Program-made: the position numbers and the translations under genes
Part shown: in pieces, positions 8,286-16,685 of the stretch
Numbering within the stretch: position 1 is the stretch's first letter
How the letters are laid out: each line of letters begins with the position of its first letter
NCBI GenBank assembly: GCA_035299425.1
Contig: DATGWP010000167.1
Span: 1 to 64,000 of the forward strand
From: Bog-950 sp035299425
Lineage (GTDB): Bacteria; Bacteroidota; Bacteroidia; Chitinophagales; LD1
Reading direction: 5' to 3'
DNA: 64,000 nt
The notes under the pieces: generated by a model
Seen by the model: the letters and a program-made list of their open reading frames with translations, nothing else
The model's database searches: none
Told to the model about the DNA's origin: nothing

Positions 8286-9218
8286 ATGAGAAGAATATTG
8301 AAATTACTAGTCCCACCTATATTTGTTTATCTCTATAGGTTTTTAGTCGCTTTTATAAAAAAGCATACCCAGCGACCTGTTGTGCAACTACCCGTACAAA
8401 AAGATCCAGAAGCCTTACTTATTGAACAGGAAATTGAAAAGGGACTGATATTAAAAGATAAATACCGCGATAAAAGAGTCTTTATAGTGGGCACAGGTAA
8501 ATCTATTAAAACACAAAACTTGTTGCCGCTAAAAAATGAAGTGGTAATTGGTCTAAACGAATTTTATCTGCATGAGCAAATTGAAAGTATTTGCCCTAAG
8601 TACTCCCTTTTTTCAGGATTTAGAAATCACGAGGCTACCATGAGCAGGGAAGTAGCTCAAAAATGGTATACGCGCTTTGAAAGTACGCTGCGAAAAATAG
8701 GATCCACGGCGCTTCTTCCGGCAAAAGAATATGGTTTTATAAAAGAAATAAATGTTTTTCAACAACCAGACTCTGATGTATTATTCATTAATATGATACA
8801 TGAGCCTAAGGATATAGAAAAATACAAATTCACTTCTCCGGGAGAGGCATATACTGGCCAAAGCGTTTCTGTAATGGCGATTTGCCACGCCATTTTTATG
8901 GGAGCAAAAGAGATTTACCTGCTAGGCCTAGATCATGACTGGATACTTACGGTGCTCGAAAATAGACAAGACCATTTTTATAATGATTCAGATAGCGAGG
9001 TTTATAAAAATCAGGAGAAGGAATCTAAGTTTTCTCTTTTAGATGATTATTTATACTCGTATGTTCTTCTGTTTGAGCAATATAAGGCTATCGAAAAGTT
9101 TGCAAAAGCAGAGGGTATAAAAATAATAAACCTTACACCCGGAGGTCTACTTGATATCTTTGAAAGAGGAAAGCTAGAAGATGTTTTGAAACAAGAAGTG
9201 CCCAGTTGCAAAAATTAA
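8286..9218 (+). CDS. MptE-like/DUF115-type protein, possible nonulosonate transferase
   Basis: 310 residues. The N-terminus has a hydrophobic stretch (VPPIFVYLYRFLVAFI, about residues 9-24). The core begins with KRVFIVGTGKSIKTQNL, then VVIGLNEFYL, KYSLFSGF, GQSVSVMAICHAIFMGAKEIYLLGLDHDW and an acidic tail. The G-G-S loop, the N-E-F-Y strand and the A-x-x-MGAKEIYLLGLD strand are shared by MptE-like/DUF115 proteins, including Maf motility-associated flagellin glycosyltransferases, and resemble GT42 sialyltransferases. Given its place immediately after nonulosonate genes, transfer of the nonulosonic acid is an attractive inference, not proven. The gene looks more AT-rich than those before it. 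Confidence 0.6.
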   Translation: MRRILKLLVPPIFVYLYRFLVAFIKKHTQRPVVQLPVQKDPEALLIEQEIEKGLILKDKYRDKRVFIVGTGKSIKTQNLLPLKNEVVIGLNEFYLHEQIESICPKYSLFSGFRNHEATMSREVAQKWYTRFESTLRKIGSTALLPAKEYGFIKEINVFQQPDSDVLFINMIHEPKDIEKYKFTSPGEAYTGQSVSVMAICHAIFMGAKEIYLLGLDHDWILTVLENRQDHFYNDSDSEVYKNQEKESKFSLLDDYLYSYVLLFEQYKAIEKFAKAEGIKIINLTPGGLLDIFERGKLEDVLKQEVPSCKN

Positions 9219-9512
9219 CCGGCATGGCTATTTGAAAATGAATTTGTTAAATTCCATGGGAGCGGCGAAGTGATTTTATAGTATCAGTGGCTGGTTCCCG
9301 TTCCCTTAAAGTGCTTCATAATTCCAAAAATTAAATTAACATTGTGCAGTCTACACTTTATGTATAAGGCGTAAAATAACATGGTTTTCCTCGATAAAAT
9401 CCGGATAGTTGAAGGCGCCGGGGCTTTATTGAAATTAGTGACTTGATGACTCTTAGTTAATAAACTTTGGATTCTTTGAAATAAGATTCCAGTTAAATAA
9501 CCCAGCTAAATA
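9219..9512. other. Noncoding gap inside the glycan locus
   Basis: This is the longest gap in the first 40 kb (294 nt) in a locus where genes normally touch. No tRNA-like fold, strong hairpin or convincing coding frame was seen. A 21-codon frame at 9381-9446 has no recognisable product. A TTAATAAACTTTGG stretch near 9458-9471 resembles the Bacteroidota -7 box with one extra base, so a promoter for the next gene is possible but weak. Confidence 0.5.
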
Positions 9513-10463
9513 ATGCTAAACGGCTTATACCAAAAATACATAGTTGACCCGCTTACAAAGACACTTAGAAACGAGCTTTATCATCATCAGCAAAAATTTT
9601 TGAGCGAAGTTGACAAACTTAAGTTGCAGAATGGAAAGATACTTTGCAACCAGCTACTTTCCAATAACTCAATCTCTAACATACAGGATGCCGAATTTCA
9701 GGTTTTTTCGCAGTGGGGAGATGATGGAATTATACAATACCTGATTAACAAGGTAGGTGTAAAGAATAAAACCTTTATAGAATTCGGGGTGCAGGATTAT
9801 TCTGAATCTAATACACGCTTTTTGCTGATGAACAACAACTGGAAAGGGTTGATTATTGACAGCGATAAACAGTTTATGGATTCGGTAAAACATGACGCCA
9901 TGTACTGGAGGCACGATCTTACTGCGCACTGCGCCTTTATAACTGTAGAGAATGTTAATTCATTATTTACTGATAATGGATTTAAAGGCAATATTGGCAT
10001 ATTGAGCGTGGATATAGATGGTAATGACTATTGGGTATGGGAAAACATATCCTCGGTAGATGCTGATATAGTAATAGTGGAATACAATAGTCTTTTTGGA
10101 GGAAAACATGCCATTACTGTACCTTATAACCCCTCTTTCTACAGAGGGAATGCGCACTACTCGCACTTATATTGGGGCACATCGGTAAAAGCACTTTGCC
10201 ACCTGGCCGAGAAAAAAGGATATATTTTTGTTGGTTGCAACAGCAACGGCAACAACACTTATTTTGTAAAGAAGGAAAAGGCTAATGGGCTTAAGGCTCT
10301 TACTGCGGAAGAGGGGTATGTGGAAAGCCGCTTTAGAGAGTCGCGCGATAAGAACGGGCTTTTGACTTTTGCGGGTGGGGCAGAAAGAGTAAAGCTGATA
10401 GAAGAAATGGAAGTGTTTGATGTAGAAAAAAATAAGACATTTAAAATTAAAGACTTAGCATAA
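9513..10463 (+). CDS. FkbM-like methyltransferase-fold protein
   Basis: 316 residues. The centre reads KTFIEFGVQDYSESNT (near residue 90), then WKGLIIDSD and ILSVDIDGNDYWVW. This pattern is the SAM-binding core seen in FkbM-like methyltransferases: an acidic residue and glycine after the first strand, the acidic end of the second strand, and D-x-D-G. The N-terminal 60 residues are polar and helical. It begins a tightly packed group, ending with a 1-nt overlap (TAATG) with the cupin gene. The likely role is O-methylation of a sugar or lipid carrier; the acceptor is unknown. Base composition is similar to the 8286 gene and more AT-rich than later genes. Confidence 0.6.
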   Translation: MLNGLYQKYIVDPLTKTLRNELYHHQQKFLSEVDKLKLQNGKILCNQLLSNNSISNIQDAEFQVFSQWGDDGIIQYLINKVGVKNKTFIEFGVQDYSESNTRFLLMNNNWKGLIIDSDKQFMDSVKHDAMYWRHDLTAHCAFITVENVNSLFTDNGFKGNIGILSVDIDGNDYWVWENISSVDADIVIVEYNSLFGGKHAITVPYNPSFYRGNAHYSHLYWGTSVKALCHLAEKKGYIFVGCNSNGNNTYFVKKEKANGLKALTAEEGYVESRFRESRDKNGLLTFAGGAERVKLIEEMEVFDVEKNKTFKIKDLA

Positions 10464-10888
10464 TGAAAGATAATTTAAACATAGAGCACATTGAACACAA
10501 TGGCGTACGGTATGCCGAAATTATATGGGCCGATACCACGGTAGAAACTACCCGTTTTTTTTCGCCTGAAGAATCTTCGTTCCAGTTTGGCTTATTGGCC
10601 CATAAAGCTGGCTTTAAAGAAGCAGCCCACTACCACAAGCCGGTTACCCGTACTATAACCGATTTGCAGCAAATGTTTGTAGTGCAGAAAGGGGTGGTAG
10701 AGGTATTACTATATACCGATGAGGGGCATCTTTTGAAGACAGTAGTGTTAAAACAGAGCGATGCAATAGTGCTGATACATGGCACCCATGCTATAAATGT
10801 AATTGAAGACATGCAGTGCATCAGTGTAAAGCAAGGGCCTTACCTGGGTATGGAAAACGATAAAGTTTTTGTAGAAGTAGTGGAATAG
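10463..10888 (+). CDS. Cupin-domain protein
   Basis: 141 residues with a beta-rich cupin pattern: FGLLAHKAGFKEAAHYHKPVTR near residue 50 supplies the HxH metal-ligand motif, QQMFVVQKGVVEVLLYT forms the central strands, and the second motif includes IHGTHAINVI. It resembles WbuC-like or WxcM-like small cupins in O-antigen loci that bind or isomerise sugar nucleotides, but the substrate is unknown. It overlaps the preceding gene by 1 nt and is followed by a 50-nt gap. Confidence 0.75.
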   Translation: MKDNLNIEHIEHNGVRYAEIIWADTTVETTRFFSPEESSFQFGLLAHKAGFKEAAHYHKPVTRTITDLQQMFVVQKGVVEVLLYTDEGHLLKTVVLKQSDAIVLIHGTHAINVIEDMQCISVKQGPYLGMENDKVFVEVVE

Positions 10889-10938
10889 TAATTGTGTTCT
10901 AATCCTTGATGCGTTTAACCTTTAAATGGTAGATAAGT

Positions 10939-11682
10939 ATGAAAGCTGTGATAAAAGAATTTTTGCCTCCTGTTTTTTTAAGAGTTTACAGAAAAATCAG
11001 GCGTACGCTTGAAGGCTCTGCTACCCCACCCGCAACAACGCAACAGGCAGCATCTGTAATAGCCAGGGCAGGCGATTCTACCAAGCAGGACCTAGATGTT
11101 TATTGGGACCTGGACATGGCAGCCATGCTGGAAACATGGGGAAAAGACCATGTTTGGAATGAAATACAAATGCTGCTGGTTGGTAAAAAAGGCAAGGCTC
11201 TGGATATTGCCTGCGGCACCGGAATTACTATTGAGATAATGTCGAAATATAAAGATTTAGAGATTTATGGAAACGACATTTCGGATTTGCTTATTGATAA
11301 AGCTGTAGAAAGAGGAATTGACAAAAAGTATTTGCTGGTATGCGATGCAACCAACATGCCGCAATACCCTGATGATTTTTTCGATTATTCGTATTCCATT
11401 GGCTCACTTGAACATTTTACCGAAGAAGGTATTGCGCAATTTGTTTCAGAGGTTCACAGAATTACTAAATATGGCACTTACCATATGATGCCAACCTCAA
11501 GAGCCGGCAAAAATGAAGGCTGGATTAAAAGAACCCAGAGCTATTTTAATAACAGCGAGCAATGGTGGATTGATAAATTCAAAACAAGGTATTCTTCGGT
11601 TCATGCAATTAATTCCGGCTGGAAAGATGAAATATCGATAGGAAAGTGGTTTGTGGGTATAAAGAACGATGATAAAGCATAA
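10939..11682 (+). CDS. Class I SAM-dependent methyltransferase
   Basis: 247 residues. The SAM motif ALDIACGTGITIEI lies near residues 90-103, the acidic strand 2 residue in IYGNDIS, DATNMPQYPDDFFDYSYSIGSLEHF gives motifs II-III, and a helical region follows. This is a Methyltransf_11-type enzyme, common in polysaccharide clusters. The N-terminal 60 residues hold a short hydrophobic start (VIKEFLPPVFLRVYRKIRR) similar to the start of the 8286 protein, perhaps a membrane-surface anchor. The acceptor is unknown. Confidence 0.8.
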   Translation: MKAVIKEFLPPVFLRVYRKIRRTLEGSATPPATTQQAASVIARAGDSTKQDLDVYWDLDMAAMLETWGKDHVWNEIQMLLVGKKGKALDIACGTGITIEIMSKYKDLEIYGNDISDLLIDKAVERGIDKKYLLVCDATNMPQYPDDFFDYSYSIGSLEHFTEEGIAQFVSEVHRITKYGTYHMMPTSRAGKNEGWIKRTQSYFNNSEQWWIDKFKTRYSSVHAINSGWKDEISIGKWFVGIKNDDKA

Positions 11683-11686
11683 CACA

Positions 11687-12802
11687 ATGATTCCAGTTTT
11701 TGACCCGGTAATAGGAGAAGAAGAAATAGCCGCGGTAACCGATGCCCTTAGAAAGGGCGAAATTTCAGGTTCGTTTGGTAGCTATATTCCAAAATTTGAA
11801 AAGGAATTTGCCAAATATGTAGGTGCCAAACACGGTATAGCCGTAAGCAATGGCACTACCGCCTTGCACCTGGCTGTAGACGCAGCAGGGATAAAAGCAG
11901 GTGATGAAGTATTGGTGAGTGCCTCTACCAATATAGCTACCGCACTGGCGGCGTACCATAACAACGCCGTGGCTGTGGCGGTAGATTCGGAAAACGAAAC
12001 ATGGAACCTGAACCTAGATTTGATTGAAGGACTGATAACGCCCAAAACCAAAGCAATAATACCGGTTCATCTATTTGGCCATCCGGTAGACATGGATAAG
12101 CTACTGGCTATTGCTAAAAAACACAACCTGATTGTAATTGAAGACTGTGCCGAATCGCATGGTGCCACAGTAAGAGGTAAAATGACCGGTAGTTTCGGCG
12201 ATATGGGCTGCTATAGTTTTTATGCCAACAAAATTATCACCACCGGTGAAGGAGGCATGATAGTGACCGACAATGACGCCTACGCAGAAAAACTCCGTCT
12301 GCTAAGAAACCTGGCCTTTACCACACCCCGTTTTTGGCATGAAGTGGCCGGGTATAATTTCAGGATGACCGGCTACCAGGCGGCTATGGGTGTAGCGCAG
12401 CTAAATAAGATTGAAGATTTTATAGACGGGAAACGCAGGATGGCTGCTGCCTATGGAAAACACCTGGCAGATGTAACAGAATTACAATTGCCTGTAGAAT
12501 TATCATGGGCTAAAAATGTATACTGGATGTATGGTGTATCTATTAAAAACGGTACTGCAGCATTACGCAATGAGCTAATGGACTACTTAAAAGCCAATGG
12601 TGTAGACACCCGCACTTTCTTTTGCCCTATGAATATACAACCCTTTTTGATGAACCAACCGGGCCACCGCAAGGTTGAATGCCCTGTGGCTGAAAGTATA
12701 TGGGAAACGGGCTTATACCTGCCATCATCGGTAAACCTGAAAGAGGAAGATATTGCCTATGTGAGCTCTCAAATCAAAAATTTCTTTGCCGGTAAAAAAT
12801 AA
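11687..12802 (+). CDS. DegT/DnrJ/EryC1 aminotransferase, GDP-perosamine-synthase-like
   Basis: About 371 residues from ATG 11687, which sits 4 nt after the previous stop and gives the typical start IPVFDPVIGEEE. An in-frame ATG at 11669 would overlap the upstream gene by 14 nt. Family hallmarks are VSNGTTALHLAV, PVHLFGHPVDMD, IEDCAESHGA and the PLP-lysine loop SFYANKIITTGEGG. The pattern is close to perosamine synthases, which transfer an amino group to C4 of GDP-4-keto-6-deoxymannose. The GDP-fucose synthase downstream uses the same intermediate, which supports but does not prove that substrate. No gmd gene is in the window. Confidence 0.85.
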   Translation: MIPVFDPVIGEEEIAAVTDALRKGEISGSFGSYIPKFEKEFAKYVGAKHGIAVSNGTTALHLAVDAAGIKAGDEVLVSASTNIATALAAYHNNAVAVAVDSENETWNLNLDLIEGLITPKTKAIIPVHLFGHPVDMDKLLAIAKKHNLIVIEDCAESHGATVRGKMTGSFGDMGCYSFYANKIITTGEGGMIVTDNDAYAEKLRLLRNLAFTTPRFWHEVAGYNFRMTGYQAAMGVAQLNKIEDFIDGKRRMAAAYGKHLADVTELQLPVELSWAKNVYWMYGVSIKNGTAALRNELMDYLKANGVDTRTFFCPMNIQPFLMNQPGHRKVECPVAESIWETGLYLPSSVNLKEEDIAYVSSQIKNFFAGKK

Positions 12803-12864
12803 ATGCTGTTGGCAGCAGAAATTTGCTTTACAATTTGAATCAATTAGTTCGCAGATAAAATGAA

Positions 12865-13635
12865 ATGGCCATGAGCTCTACAAAAGGTTACCATGCTGAT
12901 TTTTACGAGATTATTTATAAAAACAAACCGTATGCAGCAGAGGCTAAACGCATACATACAACAATAGCCAAGCACTCTCCTTTTAAAGTAAAGAGCCTGC
13001 TTGAACTGGCTTGTGGAACGGGTAACCATTCTCTAAATCTGTCGCGCTATGGTTACAAGATACAGGCTACTGATAAAAATAAAGATATGGTGCGTGTGGC
13101 CAAAGCTAAACTGGCCGGGGTGCCGCATGCCAAAGTAGATGTAATGGACATGGTTCATTTCATGAATTTTACCCAGCGTTTTGATGCCGTTATCTGTCTT
13201 TTCGATTCGATAGGATTTGTCCAGAGCAATGAGAACATTGTTTCGGTAATAAAAAACGTGTCGGCCAATCTTAAAAAAGGCGGCCTTTTTGTTTTTGAAT
13301 ACTGGAATGCAGGCGCGATGCTACGCTCCTATGAACCAACAGGCTTGAGAGAATGGAAAGAGGGAGAAAGAAAAATAGTACGTAAAAGCAGTACTACGAT
13401 GAATTATGAGAAGCAGTTGTGCAAGGTAGATTACACTATATTAGATTACCGAGGCGGCCAGCTGATAAAACAAATTAAAGAAAGCCATACCAACCGCTTT
13501 TTTTTACCGCAGGAAATGAACTGCTTATTAACCGCCGGCGGCTTAACCCCCGTGGCGTTGTATGACGGGTATTCGGGTAAGAAAAAAGTAACAGAAGCAA
13601 GCTGGCATACGCTATGCGTAGCCCAAAAAAAATAG
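12865..13635 (+). CDS. Class I SAM-dependent methyltransferase
   Basis: 256 residues. SLLELACGTGNHSLNLSRYGY (near residue 50) is the SAM-binding glycine motif, IQATDKNKDMV the acidic strand 2 and FDAVICLFDSIGFVQ the strand 4 region. The start HADFYEIIY resembles NodS/CmoA-like small methyltransferases. A 62-nt gap separates it from the aminotransferase gene. A role in sugar N- or O-methylation is inferred from location only. Confidence 0.82.
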   Translation: MAMSSTKGYHADFYEIIYKNKPYAAEAKRIHTTIAKHSPFKVKSLLELACGTGNHSLNLSRYGYKIQATDKNKDMVRVAKAKLAGVPHAKVDVMDMVHFMNFTQRFDAVICLFDSIGFVQSNENIVSVIKNVSANLKKGGLFVFEYWNAGAMLRSYEPTGLREWKEGERKIVRKSSTTMNYEKQLCKVDYTILDYRGGQLIKQIKESHTNRFFLPQEMNCLLTAGGLTPVALYDGYSGKKKVTEASWHTLCVAQKK

Positions 13636-13656
13636 ATGCGGGATAATTAAACGGGA

Positions 13657-14868
13657 ATGAAAAAATTGAGAGTAGGAGTTTGGCTGCACGAGTTATTCCA
13701 ACCAACAGAGGGTGGTGGCTACGGCTATTACCAGTTATTGCTAAAGCGGATTAATACCTATAATTTTAAAGATGCTGAAATAGTATACTTAAGCACCGAT
13801 AAGGAGCTGGCCAGGTATAATTTTAAGAACAAATACCATATACAATGGGTGCCCTACCAGGAAAAACCTGAAAGCCGCAGCACCCGCCTACTAAACAGGC
13901 TTACCGGAAGAAAAACAGATGGCGCACAAGCAGAAAAAAGAAGACAAGCCCACGAATTGCTTTTAAAGCAGGAGTTGAATAAACAAGTAGATGTGATTTA
14001 CTACGCAAGCCCTCAGGTGGCTATTCTCAACTTCCCTTTTGTTTCTACGGTGTGGGACCTTGGCCACCTGAGTATGTTTGCTTTTCCGGAGGTGAGCATG
14101 AACCACATTTTTGAGGGGCGCAAAAACTTTCATGATATATATATACCCAAATCTCTCATGGTATTTGCCGAGTCGGAAACAGGTAAAAACCAATTGGTGA
14201 AATATATGGGATTGAATGAGCAACGCATAAAAGTGGTACCTCTTTTCCCATCGGAGTTAATTACCGATGCGGTAAGCAGCCAGCGCCCCCCGGCCATAGC
14301 CGAAGATGATTTTTTTATACACTACCCTGCACAATTTTGGGCCCACAAAAATCATTTTAACCTGCTGGTAGCATTTAAACAGGTGCTGGTTTCTTTTCCT
14401 AAGCTTAAGTTAATTTTTACAGGCAGCGACAAGGGCAATAAAGAGTATATACAACAGGTAATAGCCGAAATGGGATTGAGCCGGCATGTAGTTGATTTAG
14501 GTTTTGTTTCGATGGAAGAGCTAAAATGGCTATACCTACACTCGCAAGGGCTTGTAATGGCAACCTTTTTAGGCCCCACCAATATGCCGCTGGTAGAAGC
14601 TGCTGAGTTGGGCTGTCCTGTGGCGTGCAGTACACTAGGAGGGCATATAGAGCAGATAGGTGATTACGGGTATTATTTTGACCCTAAAAACCCGGATGAT
14701 ATGGCAAAACAAATTTGCAGTATGTTGAACGACAATGCCCTGAAGATTAAACGGCCTTATGTAAGTACATTTACAGTTGAAAATGCCCTGAAGGCTATTG
14801 ATGAAGCATTTTCTGAGCTAAGGCATATTCGTTTTTGCTGGGGCGAAAAAGATGAACTTTCGAATTAA
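13657..14868 (+). CDS. GT4-family glycosyltransferase
   Basis: 403 residues of GT-B fold. The N-terminal domain contains GGGYGYYQLLLKR after the first strand. The C-terminal domain has LIFTGSDKGN, DLGFVSMEELKWLYLHSQGLV and the acidic donor-binding region GPTNMPLVEAAELGCPVACS, which corresponds to the EX7E region of GT4 with the first Glu replaced. The end overlaps the upstream reading region of the GDP-fucose synthase. Donor and acceptor unknown. Confidence 0.85.
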   Translation: MKKLRVGVWLHELFQPTEGGGYGYYQLLLKRINTYNFKDAEIVYLSTDKELARYNFKNKYHIQWVPYQEKPESRSTRLLNRLTGRKTDGAQAEKRRQAHELLLKQELNKQVDVIYYASPQVAILNFPFVSTVWDLGHLSMFAFPEVSMNHIFEGRKNFHDIYIPKSLMVFAESETGKNQLVKYMGLNEQRIKVVPLFPSELITDAVSSQRPPAIAEDDFFIHYPAQFWAHKNHFNLLVAFKQVLVSFPKLKLIFTGSDKGNKEYIQQVIAEMGLSRHVVDLGFVSMEELKWLYLHSQGLVMATFLGPTNMPLVEAAELGCPVACSTLGGHIEQIGDYGYYFDPKNPDDMAKQICSMLNDNALKIKRPYVSTFTVENALKAIDEAFSELRHIRFCWGEKDELSN

Positions 14869-14956
14869 AACAAGATATAGTGCAACTAATATAGCTTTTA
14901 CTAAAACCTGGTTTACCACCAACGCAAATTACAGGCAACAGCCAAATGCAGACTTC

Positions 14957-15886
14957 ATGAATACACTTTCAAAAATATATATAGCTGGTCATAATGGAAT
15001 GGTAGGTTCAGCCGTGCATCGCCGCTTAACAGAGGCCGGTTACACCAATGTGGTAACACGTTCATCTAAAGATCTGGACCTAAGAAACCAAAGTGCAGTA
15101 ACTGCATTTTTTGAAGAGGAAAAACCGGAATACGTGGTTTTAGCAGCAGCTAAAGTAGGCGGCATTTTAGCCAACAATACTTACAGGGCAGAGTTTTTGT
15201 ACGACAACCTGATGATACAAAGCAATGTTATTCATAACAGCTATATAGCCGGAGTGAAAAAATTACTATTTCTTGGCTCGTCATGTATTTATCCAAAACT
15301 GGCAAAACAACCGTTAAAAGAAGAATATTTGCTAAGTGCGCCACTGGAGAGTACCAATGAGCCATATGCCGTGGCAAAAATAGCAGGCATTAAAACATGT
15401 GAAGCTTACCGCGACCAGTATGGATGCAATTTTATTGCTGCCATGCCAACTAACATGTATGGCAAAAACGATAACTATGATTTAAATAACTCGCACGTAA
15501 TACCCGCCCTGATAAGAAAATTTCATGAGGCAAAAGTAGCCAACAAGCCCTCGGTGATAATTTGGGGTACCGGTGTGCCACTGCGCGAGTTTATGTATGT
15601 GGACGATTTGGCAGATGCTTGCCTGTTTATGATGCAACATTACAATGAAAAACTTTTTTTAAATGTAGGCAGCGGTCAGGAGATAGGAATTAAAGACCTT
15701 GCCCTATTGATAAAAGCCATAACAGGGTATAAGGGCGAAATAGAGTTTGACACAAGTAAGCCAGACGGATCGCCCAGGAAATTAATGGATAGTACACGTC
15801 TATTTAACCTTGGCTGGAAACCCAAAGTGTTATTAGAAGAAGGACTGAAACTTGCTTACGCCGATTTTTTAAAAACGCATGCATAA
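14957..15886 (+). CDS. fcl: GDP-L-fucose synthase
   Basis: 309 residues from ATG 14957, the family length. An in-frame ATG at 14852 would add 35 residues unlike the family and overlap the upstream gene, so it is rejected. Visible signatures are IYIAGHNGMVGSA (NADPH motif), GSSCIYPK with the catalytic Ser, PYAVAKIAG with Tyr and Lys (YxxxK), CNFIAAMPTNMYG and the His of SHVIPALI. The enzyme converts GDP-4-keto-6-deoxymannose to GDP-L-fucose by epimerisation and reduction. The GT11 fucosyltransferase gene lies 2 kb downstream. The dehydratase Gmd must be encoded elsewhere. It overlaps the next gene by 8 nt. Confidence 0.93.
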   Translation: MNTLSKIYIAGHNGMVGSAVHRRLTEAGYTNVVTRSSKDLDLRNQSAVTAFFEEEKPEYVVLAAAKVGGILANNTYRAEFLYDNLMIQSNVIHNSYIAGVKKLLFLGSSCIYPKLAKQPLKEEYLLSAPLESTNEPYAVAKIAGIKTCEAYRDQYGCNFIAAMPTNMYGKNDNYDLNNSHVIPALIRKFHEAKVANKPSVIIWGTGVPLREFMYVDDLADACLFMMQHYNEKLFLNVGSGQEIGIKDLALLIKAITGYKGEIEFDTSKPDGSPRKLMDSTRLFNLGWKPKVLLEEGLKLAYADFLKTHA

Positions 15887-16685
15887 TATAAAATTCAGCA
15901 TAGTAACGGTTTGCAGAAATGCCGAAGCCACTATAGAGAAGACCATCCGTAGTGTAACCGAGCAAACATATAAAAATATTGAGTATATAATAATTGATGC
16001 AGTATCTACCGATACTACGCTTGCTATTGTAGATAAATACCGGGACAATATAGCTACTATAATAAGTGAACCCGACAAAGGAATTTACGATGCAATGAAC
16101 AAAGGCGTAAGCCACGCCACCGGAGAATTTGTTTTTTTTCTTAATGCCGGTGACCTGCTCATATCGGAATATGTTATGGAGAAGGTAAATGAAATTATTA
16201 CCGGTTACGGACGTACAATAGATGTGTTCTACGGAAAAATGCTGGTGTTTGATGCCCGCAACCTTTGGGGATATATACACGGTATTGATTTTGTAAATGA
16301 TATAGCCCTATTTATTGATACCGTACACCACCAAACTGTTTTTACGCGTGTAAGTTTGCTTAAGCAAAGGCCCTATGATATAAACTATAAAATATCAGCT
16401 GACTTTGAGTGGTTTGTATATGCCTATGTTCAGAAAAAATGCCGGTTTCAGTTTAATAACATACTGATATCAGTGTTTGAACCTTATGGTATTTCGGGCA
16501 ACCAGGCACAGTTAGAGGCCCGTTTGATGGAACGTGTAAACGTGCTGAAAAAAAATTACAGCAAAGGGCGCTTGCTGTATTTGCTGTTGTATAATTACGC
16601 CAGAATACGGAGGCACCCCGCTGCCAACAGAAATTATATACTTGAACTACTAAACCAGCTAAGGGCTAACCTGTTTGGAATATGA
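15879..16685 (+). CDS. GT2-family glycosyltransferase
   Basis: 268 residues with GT-A fold. FSIVTVCRNAEATIEKTIRSV starts the domain, EYIIIDAVSTDTTL carries the nucleotide-binding Asp, and EPDKGIYDAMNKGVSHATGEFVFFLNAGD ends in NAGD instead of DxD, typical for the WcaA-like subgroup. It is packed between fcl and a GT4 gene with short overlaps. Likely adds one sugar to the repeat unit; specificity unknown. Confidence 0.88.
   Translation: MHNIKFSIVTVCRNAEATIEKTIRSVTEQTYKNIEYIIIDAVSTDTTLAIVDKYRDNIATIISEPDKGIYDAMNKGVSHATGEFVFFLNAGDLLISEYVMEKVNEIITGYGRTIDVFYGKMLVFDARNLWGYIHGIDFVNDIALFIDTVHHQTVFTRVSLLKQRPYDINYKISADFEWFVYAYVQKKCRFQFNNILISVFEPYGISGNQAQLEARLMERVNVLKKNYSKGRLLYLLLYNYARIRRHPAANRNYILELLNQLRANLFGI

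Noticed and set aside
9381..9446. A 21-codon frame in the 294-nt gap
   Set aside because: It has no ribosome-binding signal and no match in memory; too short to support.
14852..14956. N-terminal extension of the GDP-fucose synthase
   Set aside because: The added 35 residues overlap the upstream glycosyltransferase gene and have no counterpart in the family; ATG 14957 gives the normal length.
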